Assembly: GCA_009691715.1 (NCBI GenBank)
Contig: SIAN01000027.1
Span: 1-55,038, forward strand
Origin: Planctomycetota bacterium
Lineage (GTDB): Bacteria; Planctomycetota; B15-G4; SIAN01
Direction: 5' to 3'
DNA: 55,038 nucleotides
The position numbers and the translations under genes were made by a program. Each line of letters opens with the position of its first letter. Position 1 is the first letter of the stretch. The notes beneath the pieces are model-generated. The model saw nothing but the letters and a program-made list of their open reading frames with translations, made no database searches and had not been told where the DNA came from. Below, in pieces: positions 26,012-35,708 of this stretch.

Positions 26012-28620
26012 CCGCACGCCTCCACCAGGCCGTCGTGGCACGACTGCGGCGCATCGAGCGCGCGCAGCGAGTCGTCGACCTCTTCGGCGCCGCAGCGGCG
26101 TTGCTGCTGCTGCTGCCGCTGATCGCGGTATTGGCGGCGGCGGTGAAGCTCGGCTCGCGCGGGCCGGCCCTGTTCGGTCAGCAGCGGGTCGGGCGCGGCG
26201 GGCGGTTGTTCACGCTCTGGAAGCTGCGAACGATGGTGGTCGACGCGGAGCAGCGCGGCCCGCGACTGACCGGCCGCGACGATCCACGGATCACGCGCCT
26301 CGGCCGGCTGCTGCGCAAGAGCAAGCAGGACGAGCTGCCGCAGTTGTGGAACGTTCTGCGCGGCGACATGAGCCTGGTCGGCCCGCGGCCCGAAGTGCCC
26401 GAGCTGGTGGCGCAGTCGCAAGACGCGTTCGCGAAGCTGCTGCTGGTGCGGCCCGGACTGATCTCGGAGGCGACGCTCAAGTTCCGCGACGAGGAATCGC
26501 TGCTGCCCGCGGACGGACGCACCGAGTTCTACGTGCGCGTGATCCTGCCGCAGAAGACGGCGCTCGACCTCGCGTGGCTCGAGGCGCGCACCTTCGCCGG
26601 CGACGTCGAGCTGCTGGCGCGCGCGGCGCTGATCGTGCTGCGATTGCGGAACGATCTCGGGCGACTCGAGCTGCCAGGCGGTCACCTGCTGCGGCTAGGC
26701 GCGAAGCTGGCGCTCGACGGCGCAGTCGCGGCGGGCGCCTGGTGGATCGCGATGGTGCTGCGCTTCGATGGCGTGCCAGTAGGCGTCGATCAGCAGCGGC
26801 TGGTGATGCTGGCGGCGCCAATCGCGCTGATCACGATGGCGCTGTCGGTGGCGTGCGGCAGCGCGACGGCGATCTGGCGCTGCTTCGACGCGGCGCAGTT
26901 CTGGCGCCTCGCCCTCCATCTGCTCCCGGCGCACCTCGCACTCGCCACGTGGCGCGCGAACCTGCCCGATCGGCTGCAACTGTTGCGCGCGCCGTGGTCG
27001 GTGATTGCGCTCTCGTACCTGTTGGCGCTGCTCGCGGCCGCCGTGATGCGGCGAGCCTGGACCGCGGCGACCGCGCGCGCGGAACGCCGAACGCAGTCGC
27101 GCCCGGCGCTGGTCGGCCGCGTCGCGATCGTCGGCGCAGGCCGCATCGCCCATCAGGTCGTGCACGAACTCGAACGTGCGGGCGGACAGAAACTGAAGCT
27201 GCTGGCCTGCTTCGATGACGACCTCGGCAAGCAGCGCTCGCGAGTCGCTGGCGTCGCGGTGCGCGGGACTCTGGCCGACCTGCCGGCGTTCGTCGCGCGC
27301 GAGCGGCCCGACCACCTGTTGATCGCGATCGCGGCGCTGCCAGCGGCGAAGCTGCGCCCGTTGATCGACGCGGCGGCACTGGCGGGCTGCGCGGTGAAGA
27401 TCGTGCCGTCGCTGCTCGAACGCGCACACGCGCCGGCGGCGGCGCTGCGCGACCTGAAGCTCGACGACCTGATCGGGCGGCCGCCGGTGCGGCTCGATCC
27501 AAGCGATGCGACGGTGGCGAGCGCGTGGCGCGGAAAGACGCTGCTGGTCACGGGCGCCGCCGGATCGATCGGTTCGGAGCTGGTGCGCCAGCTGGTCGCA
27601 CTGGCGCCGAAGCGCCTGGTGCTGGTCGACAAGGATGAGAACGGGCTGTTCGAGCTCGGGCGCGAGCTCGACGATCTCGCACCCGACCTGCGCCGCGAGC
27701 TCGTGCTGCTGCATCTGCGCGATCGGCGCGGACTGGCGCGATTGCTGCGACGGACCCGACCCGACGCGGTGCTGCACGCGGCGGCGCACAAGCACGTGCC
27801 GTTGATGGAGGAGAACGTCGTCGAGGCGGTGGCGAACAACGCGCTAGGCACCCGCGACTTCGCGCGCCTCGCTTCCGCCGCCGGCGTGCGCGCCTTCGTT
27901 CTGATTTCGACCGACAAGGCGGTGCGGCCGAGCAGCGTCATGGGCGCGACCAAGCGTGCCGCGGAGCTCGCCGTGCGCGACCTCGCCGCGCGGGCGAGCC
28001 AACGCACGCGCTTCTGCGTCGTGCGCTTCGGCAACGTGCTGGCGAGCCGCGGCTCGGTGATCGAGACCTTCCTGCGCCAGCTCGCGCGCGGCGACCCGTT
28101 CACGATCACCCACCCGCAAGTCGAGCGCTACTTCCTCTCGATCCCGGAGGCGGCGCAGTTGGTGCTGGTCGCCGGTGCGCTCGAACGACCCGAGGGACTC
28201 TACGTGCTCGAAATGGGCGCGCCGCGCCGCATCGTCGATCTCGCGCGCGACCTCGCGCGGCTGACCGGCGCACCGGCGCGCTTCCGCTTCGTCGGACTGC
28301 GACCCGGCGAGAAACTGAAAGAGGAGCTCTCCTGCAGCGGACGGCTCGAACCGGTCGCCGGCCGGTCCGGATTGCAGGTCGATCGCGAGCCGCCGCCCGC
28401 GCGCGCCACGGTCGAGGCGCTCTATCGGGAGTTGCACCGCGCGGTGCGCCGGGGCGATGCCGACGCCGCTCGCCGCGCGCTGGCGTGCGACGGCGTCGGA
28501 CTCGCCTCGGCGCCAGTTGAGCGTGAGGCCGCCGCTGAGGTCGCAGTCAAGGTGGAGACCAAGACCTCGGCGCCGATCATTCCTCGGCGTCGCCGTCCTT
28601 CAGCCCGATCTTGCGCTTGA
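26008..28620 (+). CDS. Fusion: phosphoglycosyl transferase + membrane NDP-sugar 4,6-dehydratase (PglC-like + PglF/WbpM-like)
   Basis: 870 residues starting at GTG 26008 (GTGA overlap). Residues about 15-215 are a monotopic bacterial sugar transferase: membrane hairpin [30 protein letters not shown], catalytic Asp108-Glu109 in [17 protein letters not shown] and LVGPRPE. Then come about four membrane helices (235-355), a first Rossmann domain ([17 protein letters not shown], near 372) and an SDR dehydratase ([19 protein letters not shown], near 511) with [32 protein letters not shown] and [12 protein letters not shown]. The second part equals a full-length FlaA1/CapD/WbpM-type protein. So the enzyme that makes the keto-sugar and the enzyme that loads sugar-phosphate on undecaprenyl phosphate are one chain. 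The 3' end overlaps the convergent EndoIII-like gene by 44 bp. Confidence 0.93.
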   Translation: MTARLHQAVVARLRRIERAQRVVDLFGAAAALLLLLPLIAVLAAAVKLGSRGPALFGQQRVGRGGRLFTLWKLRTMVVDAEQRGPRLTGRDDPRITRLGRLLRKSKQDELPQLWNVLRGDMSLVGPRPEVPELVAQSQDAFAKLLLVRPGLISEATLKFRDEESLLPADGRTEFYVRVILPQKTALDLAWLEARTFAGDVELLARAALIVLRLRNDLGRLELPGGHLLRLGAKLALDGAVAAGAWWIAMVLRFDGVPVGVDQQRLVMLAAPIALITMALSVACGSATAIWRCFDAAQFWRLALHLLPAHLALATWRANLPDRLQLLRAPWSVIALSYLLALLAAAVMRRAWTAATARAERRTQSRPALVGRVAIVGAGRIAHQVVHELERAGGQKLKLLACFDDDLGKQRSRVAGVAVRGTLADLPAFVARERPDHLLIAIAALPAAKLRPLIDAAALAGCAVKIVPSLLERAHAPAAALRDLKLDDLIGRPPVRLDPSDATVASAWRGKTLLVTGAAGSIGSELVRQLVALAPKRLVLVDKDENGLFELGRELDDLAPDLRRELVLLHLRDRRGLARLLRRTRPDAVLHAAAHKHVPLMEENVVEAVANNALGTRDFARLASAAGVRAFVLISTDKAVRPSSVMGATKRAAELAVRDLAARASQRTRFCVVRFGNVLASRGSVIETFLRQLARGDPFTITHPQVERYFLSIPEAAQLVLVAGALERPEGLYVLEMGAPRRIVDLARDLARLTGAPARFRFVGLRPGEKLKEELSCSGRLEPVAGRSGLQVDREPPPARATVEALYRELHRAVRRGDADAARRALACDGVGLASAPVEREAAAEVAVKVETKTSAPIIPRRRRPSARSCA

Positions 28621-29281
28621 ACTTGCACATCTCGACCAGCACGCAATCGCCGCAACGCGGCGACTTCGCCTGGCAGATCTCCTCACCGTGCTGCGTCAGG
28701 AGCAGCAGGTAGGCGTGCAGGTCCTCGGGATCGATCAGCTTTTCCATCACCTTGCGCGCGGCGCCGTCGCTGTGGACCCGCTCGATGAGTCCGATCCGCG
28801 TCAGCGTGCGCACGGCGCCTTGCGGCACCGGCAACGCCGCATCGGGTCCAGCCAGGCCGTGCAGCAGCACCTGGACGATGCCCTGATGGATCACGCCAAG
28901 GTTGCTCAACAGGCGATGGCGCGTCTCGGGCGACATCTCACGCAGGAACTCGAGCGCGGTGGCGTTGCGCTCCTTCCACAGTGACGCGAGCAGAGCGCGG
29001 AGCTTCTCGACCTTGACGTCGAGGTCCTTGTCGCCCAGCTCCTTCAGCACGCTCTTCAGCTCGGCCGGCGAGGAGACGCGGACCTCGTTCCAGTCCACGA
29101 ACTCCTTCTGCAGGATTCGCAACGCACGCTGCGCCTTTCGGTAGTCCCAGCCTTCGCGCAGCAGCAGGAACAGCGCGTGGTCGAGGGTCGGCTCCTCCGG
29201 CAGGACAATCACCTTGCCGTAGGGCTTCTCCAACGCACGCAGCACCTCCGAGAGCTTCGCTCTCGCGACGGCCTCGCTCAT
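28577..29281 (-). CDS. Endonuclease III-like [4Fe-4S] protein lacking catalytic residues
   Basis: 234 residues. The C-terminus has the EndoIII iron-sulfur loop C-x6-C-x2-C-x5-C (CQAKSPRCGDCVLVEMC). The helix-hairpin-helix and catalytic regions align by position but are altered: LPGVGRKTA of E. coli Nth becomes NLGVIHQGI (catalytic Lys to Gln), and the VDTHV block with the catalytic Asp becomes VPQGAV. Base excision by the known mechanism is therefore unlikely; DNA binding or sensing is possible. The start is ATG 29281; an upstream reading would translate the 15-bp repeat and is rejected. It is the third gene after ffh and rpsP. Confidence 0.8.
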   Translation of the reverse strand: MSEAVARAKLSEVLRALEKPYGKVIVLPEEPTLDHALFLLLREGWDYRKAQRALRILQKEFVDWNEVRVSSPAELKSVLKELGDKDLDVKVEKLRALLASLWKERNATALEFLREMSPETRHRLLSNLGVIHQGIVQVLLHGLAGPDAALPVPQGAVRTLTRIGLIERVHSDGAARKVMEKLIDPEDLHAYLLLLTQHGEEICQAKSPRCGDCVLVEMCKFKRKIGLKDGDAEE

Positions 29282-29290
29282 GGTCTGTTC

Positions 29291-29335
29291 CCCATCACCG
29301 CGCCCCCCATCACCGCGCCCCCCATCACCGCGCCA
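29291..29335. repeat. Three tandem 15-bp units between rpsP and the EndoIII-like gene
   Basis: Plus strand: CCCATCACCGCGCCC twice, then CCCATCACCGCGCCA. It lies in the 94-bp gap between the two minus-strand genes, just upstream of the EndoIII-like start codon. Confidence 0.95.
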
Positions 29336-29375
29336 CGACCAGCGCCCCACCACCCGCTCATGCCGCTCGCCCCGC

Positions 29376-29690
29376 TCACTTCTTCTTCGCGGGAGCGGTT
29401 GCTGGCGCGGCGGCCGCAGCGACGGGTGGCGCCGCAGGCTTGGCGTAGACGCCGTGCCGCTTGAAGAGCTGATGGACCGTCTTCGACGGCTGCGCACCCT
29501 TGCTCATCCAGTAGTTGGCACGCTCGGCATTCACCGTGACCTTCTCTTTCGAGCGGTCGGTGATGTTGTCGTAGGTGCCGATTTCCTCGATCGCCTCACC
29601 GTCGCGCGCGTTGCGCTTGTCCATGACGGCGATTCGCCAGCTCGGACGGTTCAGTCGGCCGTAACGCTTCAGTCGAATGCAAACTGCCAA
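29376..29690 (-). CDS. rpsP: 30S ribosomal protein S16
   Basis: 104 residues. The N-terminus MAVCIRLKRYGRLNRPSWRI is typical of S16 in its KRYGR and P-x-RI features, followed by EEIGTYDN and WMSKGAQPSKTVHQLF. The usual length is about 80-90 residues; here an Ala/Pro/Lys-rich tail (PVAAAAAPATAPAKKK) extends the C-terminus. It lies 26 bp downstream of ffh, the common ffh-rpsP arrangement. Confidence 0.98.
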   Translation of the reverse strand: MAVCIRLKRYGRLNRPSWRIAVMDKRNARDGEAIEEIGTYDNITDRSKEKVTVNAERANYWMSKGAQPSKTVHQLFKRHGVYAKPAAPPVAAAAAPATAPAKKK

Positions 29691-29716
29691 AGGTCGTCTC
29701 CTGTTGCGCCGCAGGT

Positions 29717-31297
29717 TCAGCGGCGCTTGCGATTCTTCTTGCGGGACTCTTTTTCGCGTTTGCGCGCCGCCCGCCGACGCGCCTCCTCGATTGGATCCTT
29801 GGTCGCAACTTCACCACCGCCGCGCGCCATCTGCGCCATCAGCTCCTGCTGACGGCGCGATCCGCCGGCGCCCTGCATGCCGGGCATGCCGCCCATTCCT
29901 GCCATTCCGGCGAGGCCGCCGGCACCGCCGCCGCCGGCACCGCCGCCGCCGGCTGAACCGGCACCACCGAACAGGCTGCCGAGCTTGCTCAGCATGCCGC
30001 CGCCCTGGAAGCGCTTCATCATGTCGCGCATCTGCTCGTGCTGGCGGATCAATTGGTTCACGACCGAAAGCTCGTTGCCTGAGCCGCGCGCGACCCGCCG
30101 GCGGCGGTTGGCGTCGAGCAGCTCCGGCCGGCGCCGCTCTTCGAGGGTCATCGACAAGATTGCCGCCTCGACGCGGACGAGTTCTTTCTCCTGCACGCCC
30201 GCCTGCTCGAACGCCTGGCCAATTTGGCCCGGCATCATCTTCAGCAGGCCCTTCAAAGACCCCATCTTGCGGATCGACCGCAGCTGGTTCAGAAAATCGT
30301 CGAGAGTGAACTGCGCCTTCAGCAGCCGTTCCGTGGCCTCTTGTGCCTCGTCCTCGTCGATAACCTCCTGCGCCTTCTCGACCAGCGACACGACGTCGCC
30401 CATGCCGAGGATACGCGACGCCATGCGGTCGGCGTGGAAGTCGTCGAGGTCCTCGGGGCGCTCGCCGGTGCCGATGTAGACGATCGGCTTGCCGGTCACC
30501 TGCTTGACCGAGATCGCCGCGCCGCCGCGGGTGTCGCCGTCGAGCTTGGTGAGGATCACGCCGTCGAGGCGCAGTTTGCCGTGGAACTCGCGCGCGCTGG
30601 TGTAGGCGTCCTGGCCCGCCATCGAGTCGCAAACGAGCAACGTCACGTGCGGCGCCACGAGCTTCTCGACGCGCGCCAGTTCGTCCATCAGCGGCGCGTC
30701 GATGTGCAGCCGGCCCGCGGTGTCGAGCAGGACGACGTCGTGCCCTTCCTTCTTCGCGCGGGCGACGGCATTGGCGCAGATCTGCGGCGCACGGTCCTCG
30801 TTGCCCGGCCCCTCTTCGGAGTAAACCGAGATCTCCTGCGCCTTGCCAAGCACCTGCAACTGGGTGATGGCAGCGGGTCGGCGGGTGTCAGCAGCGACCA
30901 GCAGCGGCTTGCGGCCCTGCCGCTTCAGCTTGCGCGCGAGCTTGCCGATGGTGGTCGTCTTGCCCGAACCCTGCAGGCCGACCAGCATCACGACCGCCGG
31001 CTGCCCGGGAGTGAGCGGGATCTTCGGCGGCTCGCCATGCATCGCTTCGGTGAGCACGTCGGAGAAGATCTTGACGATCTGCTCCGCCGGCTTGACCGCG
31101 GCGATCACCTCCTGCCCGACGGCGCGCTGCGTGACCGCGTCGGTCAGTGCGCGGGCGACCTCGAAATGGACGTCCGCCTCGAGGAGCGCCTTGCGGATCT
31201 CCTCGAGTCCATCGCGGATGTTCTCGGCGGTGAGAAGGCGGTCCTTCCCCCACTTGGCGAACACGCGCTGCAGTGAGTTGCTGAGGCTCTCGAACAA
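29717..31297 (-). CDS. ffh: Signal recognition particle protein Ffh
   Basis: SRP54 GTPase that binds SRP RNA and signal peptides for co-translational targeting. The N domain (FESLSNSLQRVF, ENIRDGLEEIRKALLEADVH) is followed by the G domain with GLQGSGKTTTIGKLA, ADTRRPAAITQL, LLDTAGRLH, TKLDGDTRGGAA and GTGERPEDL. The methionine-rich M domain ends in a Gly/Met-rich stretch (GLAGMAGMGGMPGMQGAGG) and a basic tail. The start is uncertain: TTG 31297 gives the standard N-terminus but no clear ribosome site is seen; ATG 31384 would add 29 residues without homology. Confidence 0.96.
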   Translation of the reverse strand: MFESLSNSLQRVFAKWGKDRLLTAENIRDGLEEIRKALLEADVHFEVARALTDAVTQRAVGQEVIAAVKPAEQIVKIFSDVLTEAMHGEPPKIPLTPGQPAVVMLVGLQGSGKTTTIGKLARKLKRQGRKPLLVAADTRRPAAITQLQVLGKAQEISVYSEEGPGNEDRAPQICANAVARAKKEGHDVVLLDTAGRLHIDAPLMDELARVEKLVAPHVTLLVCDSMAGQDAYTSAREFHGKLRLDGVILTKLDGDTRGGAAISVKQVTGKPIVYIGTGERPEDLDDFHADRMASRILGMGDVVSLVEKAQEVIDEDEAQEATERLLKAQFTLDDFLNQLRSIRKMGSLKGLLKMMPGQIGQAFEQAGVQEKELVRVEAAILSMTLEERRRPELLDANRRRRVARGSGNELSVVNQLIRQHEQMRDMMKRFQGGGMLSKLGSLFGGAGSAGGGGAGGGGAGGLAGMAGMGGMPGMQGAGGSRRQQELMAQMARGGGEVATKDPIEEARRRAARKREKESRKKNRKRR

Positions 31298-31577
31298 AGG
31301 GGCTAGGGCCGTCCAAAAAGGGGCGGCATCGTAGCCGCGGTCCGCTCCGGGAAACAGACCCGAACGCCTCGGACGCGATGCCATGGAGCGCAACATTGGC
31401 GCCGTCCGGCGCCGCGTCGCTTCCTGTCGTTCGCGGTGAGCGTCGCGAGGCGATCGCGGAGGCGCGTGATCAGCACCATGCCAGAGGGCGCGGACCTCGT
31501 CGAAGGCGCGACCGCTGCTGCCAAAACGTCGGCGCTCGCCGCTTCTCACTTTGCGTTGCCAAGTTAGAGCCTGCGCC
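31298..31577. other. Divergent intergenic region between ffh and a membrane protein gene
   Basis: About 280 bp with no convincing gene. It must contain the ffh promoter (minus) and that of the gene at 31578 (plus). I see no SRP RNA core motif (GGAAGCAGC type), no strong terminator and no clear -35/-10 pair; on the minus strand TTGGCA occurs near 31525 and 31560 but without a good -10. Confidence 0.5.
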
Positions 31578-32063
31578 ATGTGGAGCTTGGCCGCCGTGCT
31601 CTTCCCGGCCGTCGCGCTGCCGCTGCTGCTGGAAGTCGCGGACCGACCGCACTTGCCGCGTCTGGCAGCGCTGACGGCGTGGCCGGTCAAGCTGTGGGTG
31701 ATCGCGCTCGCCGGATCGGTCGCCACCGCTGCCGGCTTGCTCGACTGGCGATTCCATCGCTGCGGCGGCCGGGTGATCTCGCGAGCAGAGCGGCGCGCGG
31801 AGTTCGCCGCTCTGGCGTTGGGCGGCGTGCTCTTCGTGCTGCTGGTTGCGGCATCGCTCTGCGACCCGCGACCTGCGCTGCTGCTGTGGATCACGATCGT
31901 GGCGATGGGTGTCGCCTGACTGATCACGCTCGACGAGCAGCGATTCCATCGCCGTTGCGGGAGCTACGAGCGCGCGCTCCACCGACTGCTGATCGGCGGC
32001 AACGGGCTGGCGTTCCTCGCCTGGTCCCATTGGTGCCTCGCGCGGAGCGGCACGCTTGGCTGA
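31578..32063 (+). pseudogene. Four-helix membrane protein split by an in-frame TGA
   Basis: The frame opens at ATG 31578 and reads a membrane protein until TGA at 31917-31919 (113 residues). The same frame then continues without a stop to TGA 32061-32063. The second part (ITLDEQRFHRRCGSYERAL, then LIGGNGLAFLAWSHW) repeats the pattern of the first half (LLDWRFHRCGGRVISRAE, then GGVLFVLL), and the next gene starts at TTG 32056, overlapping the second stop. So the ancestral gene probably ran through all 161 codons, and the middle TGA is a nonsense mutation (for example from TGG) or a sequence error. The family is unknown to me. Confidence 0.65.
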
Positions 32064-32511
32064 ATCGTCGCGGTGGTTCGCGCAGGCGCGCCGCCTCTAC
32101 GACGAGCCGCGCCATGGGTTGCCTGGCGCCGCCGCCATCGCCGCGCGCGGCGGTTTCGCCGGCGGCGCCGAGTGGATGCGACGCGCGCTCGTGGTCAGCA
32201 TTGCCGCGTGGTCATCGACGGCGTGGCTGCTGCCGCTGGCGGTGATCGCCTTCTACGCGGTCGAAGTGCGCATGGTGTTCGCGATCCCGCTCGCGCTCGA
32301 CGGCAGCCACGCGCCGCTGCGCGACAGCCATGCGTTGGTTTCGCGATCAAGCGCACCGTTCGTGGCGACCGCGCGAGTGATGCGGATCGCGGCAGAGATG
32401 CTCGCCGGCGGCTTCTGCGGTCGCGGCTTCGTGCGTTCCTGGTGCGTGGGCTGCCTCGCAGTCCTGCTCTGGTACGAGCAGGCGCGCGCGGGCTGCGAGA
32501 CTTCGCCGTGA
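32056..32511 (+). CDS. Small membrane protein of unknown function
   Basis: 151 residues starting at TTG 32056, which overlaps the preceding stop by 8 bp. A hydrophobic segment around residues 42-75 (ALVVSIAAWSSTAW, LLPLAVIAFYAVEV) gives one or two membrane helices; a further one (SWCVGCLAVLLWY) lies near the end. No recognisable domain. The GTGA overlap with the metallophosphoesterase gene makes a joint function likely. Confidence 0.6.
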   Translation: MAESSRWFAQARRLYDEPRHGLPGAAAIAARGGFAGGAEWMRRALVVSIAAWSSTAWLLPLAVIAFYAVEVRMVFAIPLALDGSHAPLRDSHALVSRSSAPFVATARVMRIAAEMLAGGFCGRGFVRSWCVGCLAVLLWYEQARAGCETSP

Positions 32512-33233
32512 TCGCCGGCTTCGACCTCGGCTGCAGCGCGCCACTCTTGGTCCGACAGGAGAAGGTCGTGTCGCGCGCCACCGCTGCGAACGGAGGATCG
32601 GCGGGCTGGCGGCTCTTCTACGCAAGCGATCTCCACCTCACCACGCGGCGCGAATCGCTCGTCACGCACTTGGTCGCGGCGGCACGCGCCACGCGGCCCG
32701 ACGTCGTGCTGCTCGGCGGCGACCTCCTCGATCGTCGGAGCGCGGCTCCCGTGCTGACCGCGTGCGTCGCGCGACTCGCGGCGCTGGCGCCGGTGGCGGC
32801 GGTGCCAGGCAACCATGAGGTGGCGCTCGGGGTGGCGATCGCACGCGAAGCGGTACTCGCCGGCGAAGGCAAATGGCTGCCGGACGCGCCGCTGGCGCTT
32901 CTGCGCACTGGCCACCGCCCGCTCTCGCTCCTTGCTCGCACCGAGTCGGGACCGCAGGACGCGCTCCGCGTGCTGGTGGGCCACCATCCGGCGGCGATCA
33001 CCGCGGCGGCCCGAACCGGCTTCGACCTGGTCCTCGCGGGCCACCTCCATGGCGGCCAATGCGTCCGCTGGCAGCGCGAGACGCGGCTCTATCCAGGCAC
33101 CTGGTTGCGCCGCTGGAACGGGCTGCGCTTCACGCTCGACGCCACCATTCTGCTGGTGAGCCGCGGCGCCGCCGACACCTTGCCCATCCGCTTCCGCTGC
33201 CCTCGCGAGGTTTTGTTGTGTCAGGTGAGTTGA
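32508..33233 (+). CDS. Metallophosphoesterase
   Basis: 241 residues from GTG 32508. All five metal-binding motifs of the calcineurin-like family are present in order: ASDLHLT (Asp41, His43), GGDLLD, PGNHE, VGHHP and AGHLHGGQ. The family hydrolyses phosphate mono- or diesters. The GHLHGGQ ending and the lack of extra domains resemble the membrane-associated YkuE-type enzymes, but no membrane helix is present here; two membrane proteins upstream could anchor it. Substrate unknown. Confidence 0.88.
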   Translation: MIAGFDLGCSAPLLVRQEKVVSRATAANGGSAGWRLFYASDLHLTTRRESLVTHLVAAARATRPDVVLLGGDLLDRRSAAPVLTACVARLAALAPVAAVPGNHEVALGVAIAREAVLAGEGKWLPDAPLALLRTGHRPLSLLARTESGPQDALRVLVGHHPAAITAAARTGFDLVLAGHLHGGQCVRWQRETRLYPGTWLRRWNGLRFTLDATILLVSRGAADTLPIRFRCPREVLLCQVS

Positions 33234-34189
33234 ACGAACCGAAGCCGCATGGATCGCCGGCCGCCGGAGCGCACCGGCCGCCAGTCCGGAGCCGACGCTC
33301 GCGACCCGAGGAGCCGCCGCGCTTCGTCGCCAGGCTCGCCAGCGGTTGCTCGATCCTGCTCTGGCTCTACGTCGGTGCCTTCTTCCTCCCGATGGCGATG
33401 AGCGAGGGCTCCATCGGCGGCGCGATCGTCTTCGGCCTGCCGATCGCGATCGGGGTCGTCTCTGGCTGGCTCGCGCGCAGTCGCGACTGGATCGCGGTGG
33501 TCACGATCGTGACAGGGCTGCTGACGATGGTGGTCGTTGGGATGCTGGCGCGCGGTTCGATCGGGGGCTTCTGCGCCGTGGTGTACACCGTCGTCGCGCT
33601 GCCGCCCTCGGTCCTCGCGGGGCTTCTGATCTATGGATGGCGCCACCGGCGTGGCGGCGGCCGCAGCCGTCGCGGCGATGCGTCAGCGTTGCTTTTCGCG
33701 CTGGCGCTACCGGCGACGTGGCAGGCACTCGAGCGCCGCTTCGCGCCACCGCACGCGCCCGAGCAGTTCACGTTCGAGCGCGACATCGAAGCGCCCCTCG
33801 AAGCGGCATGAGCCGCGCACCTGCGCTTCGACCACGCCGACGACTCGGCCTGGGCGTGGATCTCGGCGCCGCTGCCGCTCGCCGGCGAAGGGTCTGCGTC
33901 GGAGCTTGGCGAAGAGAAGCTGGTCCGCTTCGCGAAGGGAGTCATCCGGGTGCGCATCCGCGAGATCGAGCGCGGACGCCAGTTGGTCACCGAAGTGTTG
34001 GAACAGACGATCGAGCGCAAGGCGCTGCTGCTGCATCAGGTCACGCTCACCTGCCGGCCGATCGGAGTCGAGCGCACGCGGGTCGCCGTCCGGACCGACT
34101 TCGAGCCGCGGATGGGACCGCGTTGGTACTGGCGCCCGTTCGAGCGGTTCTTCGGAAGGAGCAGCTTCGAGGCGCTGCTCGGCGCGTGA
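33218..34189 (+). pseudogene. Membrane protein with C-terminal SRPBCC-like domain, interrupted by in-frame TGA
   Basis: GTG 33218 (CGAGG 8 bases upstream) opens a protein with about four membrane helices (for example SILLWLYVGAFFLP and GGAIVFGLPIAIGVVSGWL) that stops at TGA 33809-33811 after FTFERDIEAPLEAA. That is the normal first strand and helix of an SRPBCC/START-like domain, where Trp commonly follows (APxxxVW). The frame continues open to TGA 34187-34189 with VIRVRIREIERGRQLV, TEVLEQTIERKALLL and MGPRWYWRPFERFF, completing such a domain with strongly GC-rich third positions. A recent TGG-to-TGA change or an error is the simplest reading. Confidence 0.65.
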
Positions 34190-34226
34190 GAGGAGGGCGC
34201 TGAATCACGCCTTCCGGACGGAGCCG

Positions 34227-34247
34227 ACGGCGTCAGCGAGACGCCGT
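34227..34247. terminator. Inverted repeat between convergent genes
   Basis: ACGGCGTC-AGCGA-GACGCCGT forms a perfect 8-bp stem with a 5-base loop, followed on the plus strand by AAATATT. It lies between the ends of the SRPBCC-like gene and murA. There is no real T-run, so terminator activity is only possible. Confidence 0.4.
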
Positions 34248-34301
34248 AAATATTCGTGCGTGCCGACAGCGGTGCGGCGCGGCGATTTCCGCAACGCTGC
34301 G

Positions 34302-35609
<1,308 letters not shown>

Positions 35610-35708
35610 GCGCGCCCCTCCCCGTCCCACACCGCGCCGCACGACCACCCCACCGCCAAGCAGGGTTGCGCCGTCAGCGATCACATCACACGATTCACTT
35701 GCTGTGCG

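Noticed and set aside
31298..31577. SRP RNA gene next to ffh
   Set aside because: Neither strand shows the conserved GGAAGCAGC-type core or the expected hairpin.
31911..33812. General reassignment of TGA to Trp
   Set aside because: TGA ends many intact genes here, including ATGA overlaps in the polysaccharide operon, and TGG is used for Trp throughout.
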